DNA of 64,000 nucleotides, taken from Flavobacteriaceae bacterium (GTDB lineage Bacteria > Bacteroidota > Bacteroidia > Flavobacteriales > Flavobacteriaceae). The notes under the pieces were generated by a model, which saw nothing but the letters and a program-made list of their open reading frames with translations, made no database searches and was not told the DNA's origin. The position numbers and the translations under genes were made by a program. The stretch is taken from contig QXZA01000029.1 of NCBI GenBank assembly GCA_009886625.1, positions 1 to 64,000 of the forward strand. The letters run 5' to 3'. Below are positions 63,274-64,000 of the stretch, piece by piece (positions within the stretch are counted from its first letter, which is position 1; each line of letters begins with the position of its first letter).

Positions 63274-63305
63274 CAAATATAGGATTAAACCAAAGAATTG
63301 ACAAC
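63274..63305 (-). promoter_or_regulatory. secDF promoter
   Basis: On the minus strand GTTG (63302-63305), 20-base spacer, TATATTTG (63274-63281), followed by CACGCC, nearly identical to the rpsA promoter core. Predicted leader about 27 bases. Confidence 0.8.
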
Positions 63306-63340
63306 TCTAAGGAGAATTAATGAATATGAAAATGAGTAAT

Positions 63341-64000
63341 TTAGAATATATCGCTCAATGCAGCCTTCATTGCTGATACTTTTTCAGCACTTTCGCTCAT
63401 CAATAGCTTCTCTTCAGCATTTAATTGAACATCTACAATCGATTCAACTCCATTTGCACCAATGATACAGGGGACGCCAATACAAATATCATTCAACCCA
63501 TACTCTCCCTCTAAGAAAACAGAACAAGGAATCATTCGTTTTTGATCGTTAAGAATGCTATCAACAAGATAGGCAACTGAGGCTCCAGGTGCATACCAAG
63601 CTGAAGTACCCAAAAGTTTTGTTAGTGTTGCCCCACCTACCATAGTGTCTGCGGCAACTTTTTCTAATGCTTGTTTGTCTAAATATTGAGAAACTGGTGC
63701 TCCATTATAACTGGCTAAACGAGTAAGCGGAATCATCGTGGTATCTCCATGACCACCTATCACCATACCTTGGATATCATTTGCTGGTTTGTCTAAAGCA
63801 AGAGATAAATAGGTTTTAAATCGTGAACTATCTAAAGCTCCTCCCATTCCAATAATTCGATTCTTTGGAAGACCTGTTGCTTTTAATGCTAAATATGTCA
63901 TAGTATCCATTGGATTGGACACTACAACAATGATGGCATTAGGAGAATGAGCCAAAATGTTCTCTGATACACTTTGAACAATCCCAGCATTAATACCAAT
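63341..64000 (-). CDS. mdh: Malate dehydrogenase (N-terminus outside the window)
   Basis: Oxidises malate to oxaloacetate with NAD in the TCA cycle. The 3' two-thirds are present (about 219 residues); the frame is open to the window edge and includes GINAGIVQSVSEN before the first internal Met. Substrate-side motifs are VSNPMDTMTYLA, GGALDSSRF (Arg), and the active-site His in GGHGDTTMIP. The GG-A-L-D-S-x-R form is that of LDH-like malate dehydrogenases. Missing is the N-terminal dinucleotide loop, which lies beyond 64000. Confidence 0.95.
   Translation of the reverse strand: MGINAGIVQSVSENILAHSPNAIIVVVSNPMDTMTYLALKATGLPKNRIIGMGGALDSSRFKTYLSLALDKPANDIQGMVIGGHGDTTMIPLTRLASYNGAPVSQYLDKQALEKVAADTMVGGATLTKLLGTSAWYAPGASVAYLVDSILNDQKRMIPCSVFLEGEYGLNDICIGVPCIIGANGVESIVDVQLNAEEKLLMSESAEKVSAMKAALSDIF

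Overview
The window is a stretch of core chromosome from a low-GC member of the Bacteroidota, most likely Flavobacteriaceae. This rests on gene content: fused thrA, SecDF as one 985-residue chain, archaeal-type ProS, ClpC, DUF4293, DUF3822, OmpP1/FadL, a Rho with a long Asn/Lys-rich insertion and a DnaX without zinc cysteines. It also rests on promoters of the TTTG-N19/20-TAnnTTTG type and on the near absence of Shine-Dalgarno sequences. There are two tRNA genes (Ser-GCT, Glu-TTC) and RNase P RNA, but no rRNA, insertion sequence, prophage or CRISPR array that I can see.

Layout. 1-2.4 kb: tRNA-Ser and a PgpH-type HD phosphodiesterase. 2.5-9.8 kb: NlpC/P60 peptidase, a TPR protein with gyrA, and clpC. 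10-14.7 kb: thrABC operon. 14.7-21 kb: secreted aminopeptidase P, gcvT, a Rossmann reductase, yebC, an acyltransferase and a Dda/RecD-like helicase. 21-25.2 kb: unknown protein, DUF3822, rsmD, rnpB, and a dnaX that is readable only through a -1 frameshift at an A10 run. 25.2-26 kb: decayed sequence. 26-32.8 kb: a tightly packed leftward string pyrR-pyrB-unknown-rnz-pdxH-sixA-ppk-ppx. 32.8-38.1 kb: rpsA, cmk, lon. 38.5-41.4 kb: GIN-domain protein, UMF1-type transporter and an M48 protease pseudogene. 41.5-48.9 kb: two tandem msrB genes, lpdA, and a looser series of small accessory genes including a DinB-type pseudogene. 49-53 kb: rho, rpsT, tRNA-Glu, proS. 53-55.9 kb: a low-complexity lipoprotein and an OmpP1/FadL protein. 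55.9-60.2 kb: folE-cysS-yidD-lgt-DUF192-DinB. 60.3-64 kb: secDF and the 3' part of mdh, which runs off the window.

Most genes are housekeeping: DNA replication and topology, translation, protein quality control, secretion and amino-acid or nucleotide synthesis. The parts deserving a second look are the dnaX frameshift, four non-functional or remnant reading frames (one keeps all catalytic residues and one frame through four stop codons), an abrupt GC-rich patch at the 3' end of lpdA, a possible alternative-fold leader before rpsA, the intrinsically disordered insertion in Rho and the unusual lipoprotein/porin-like pair at 53-56 kb. I found no clear previously undescribed multi-gene system.
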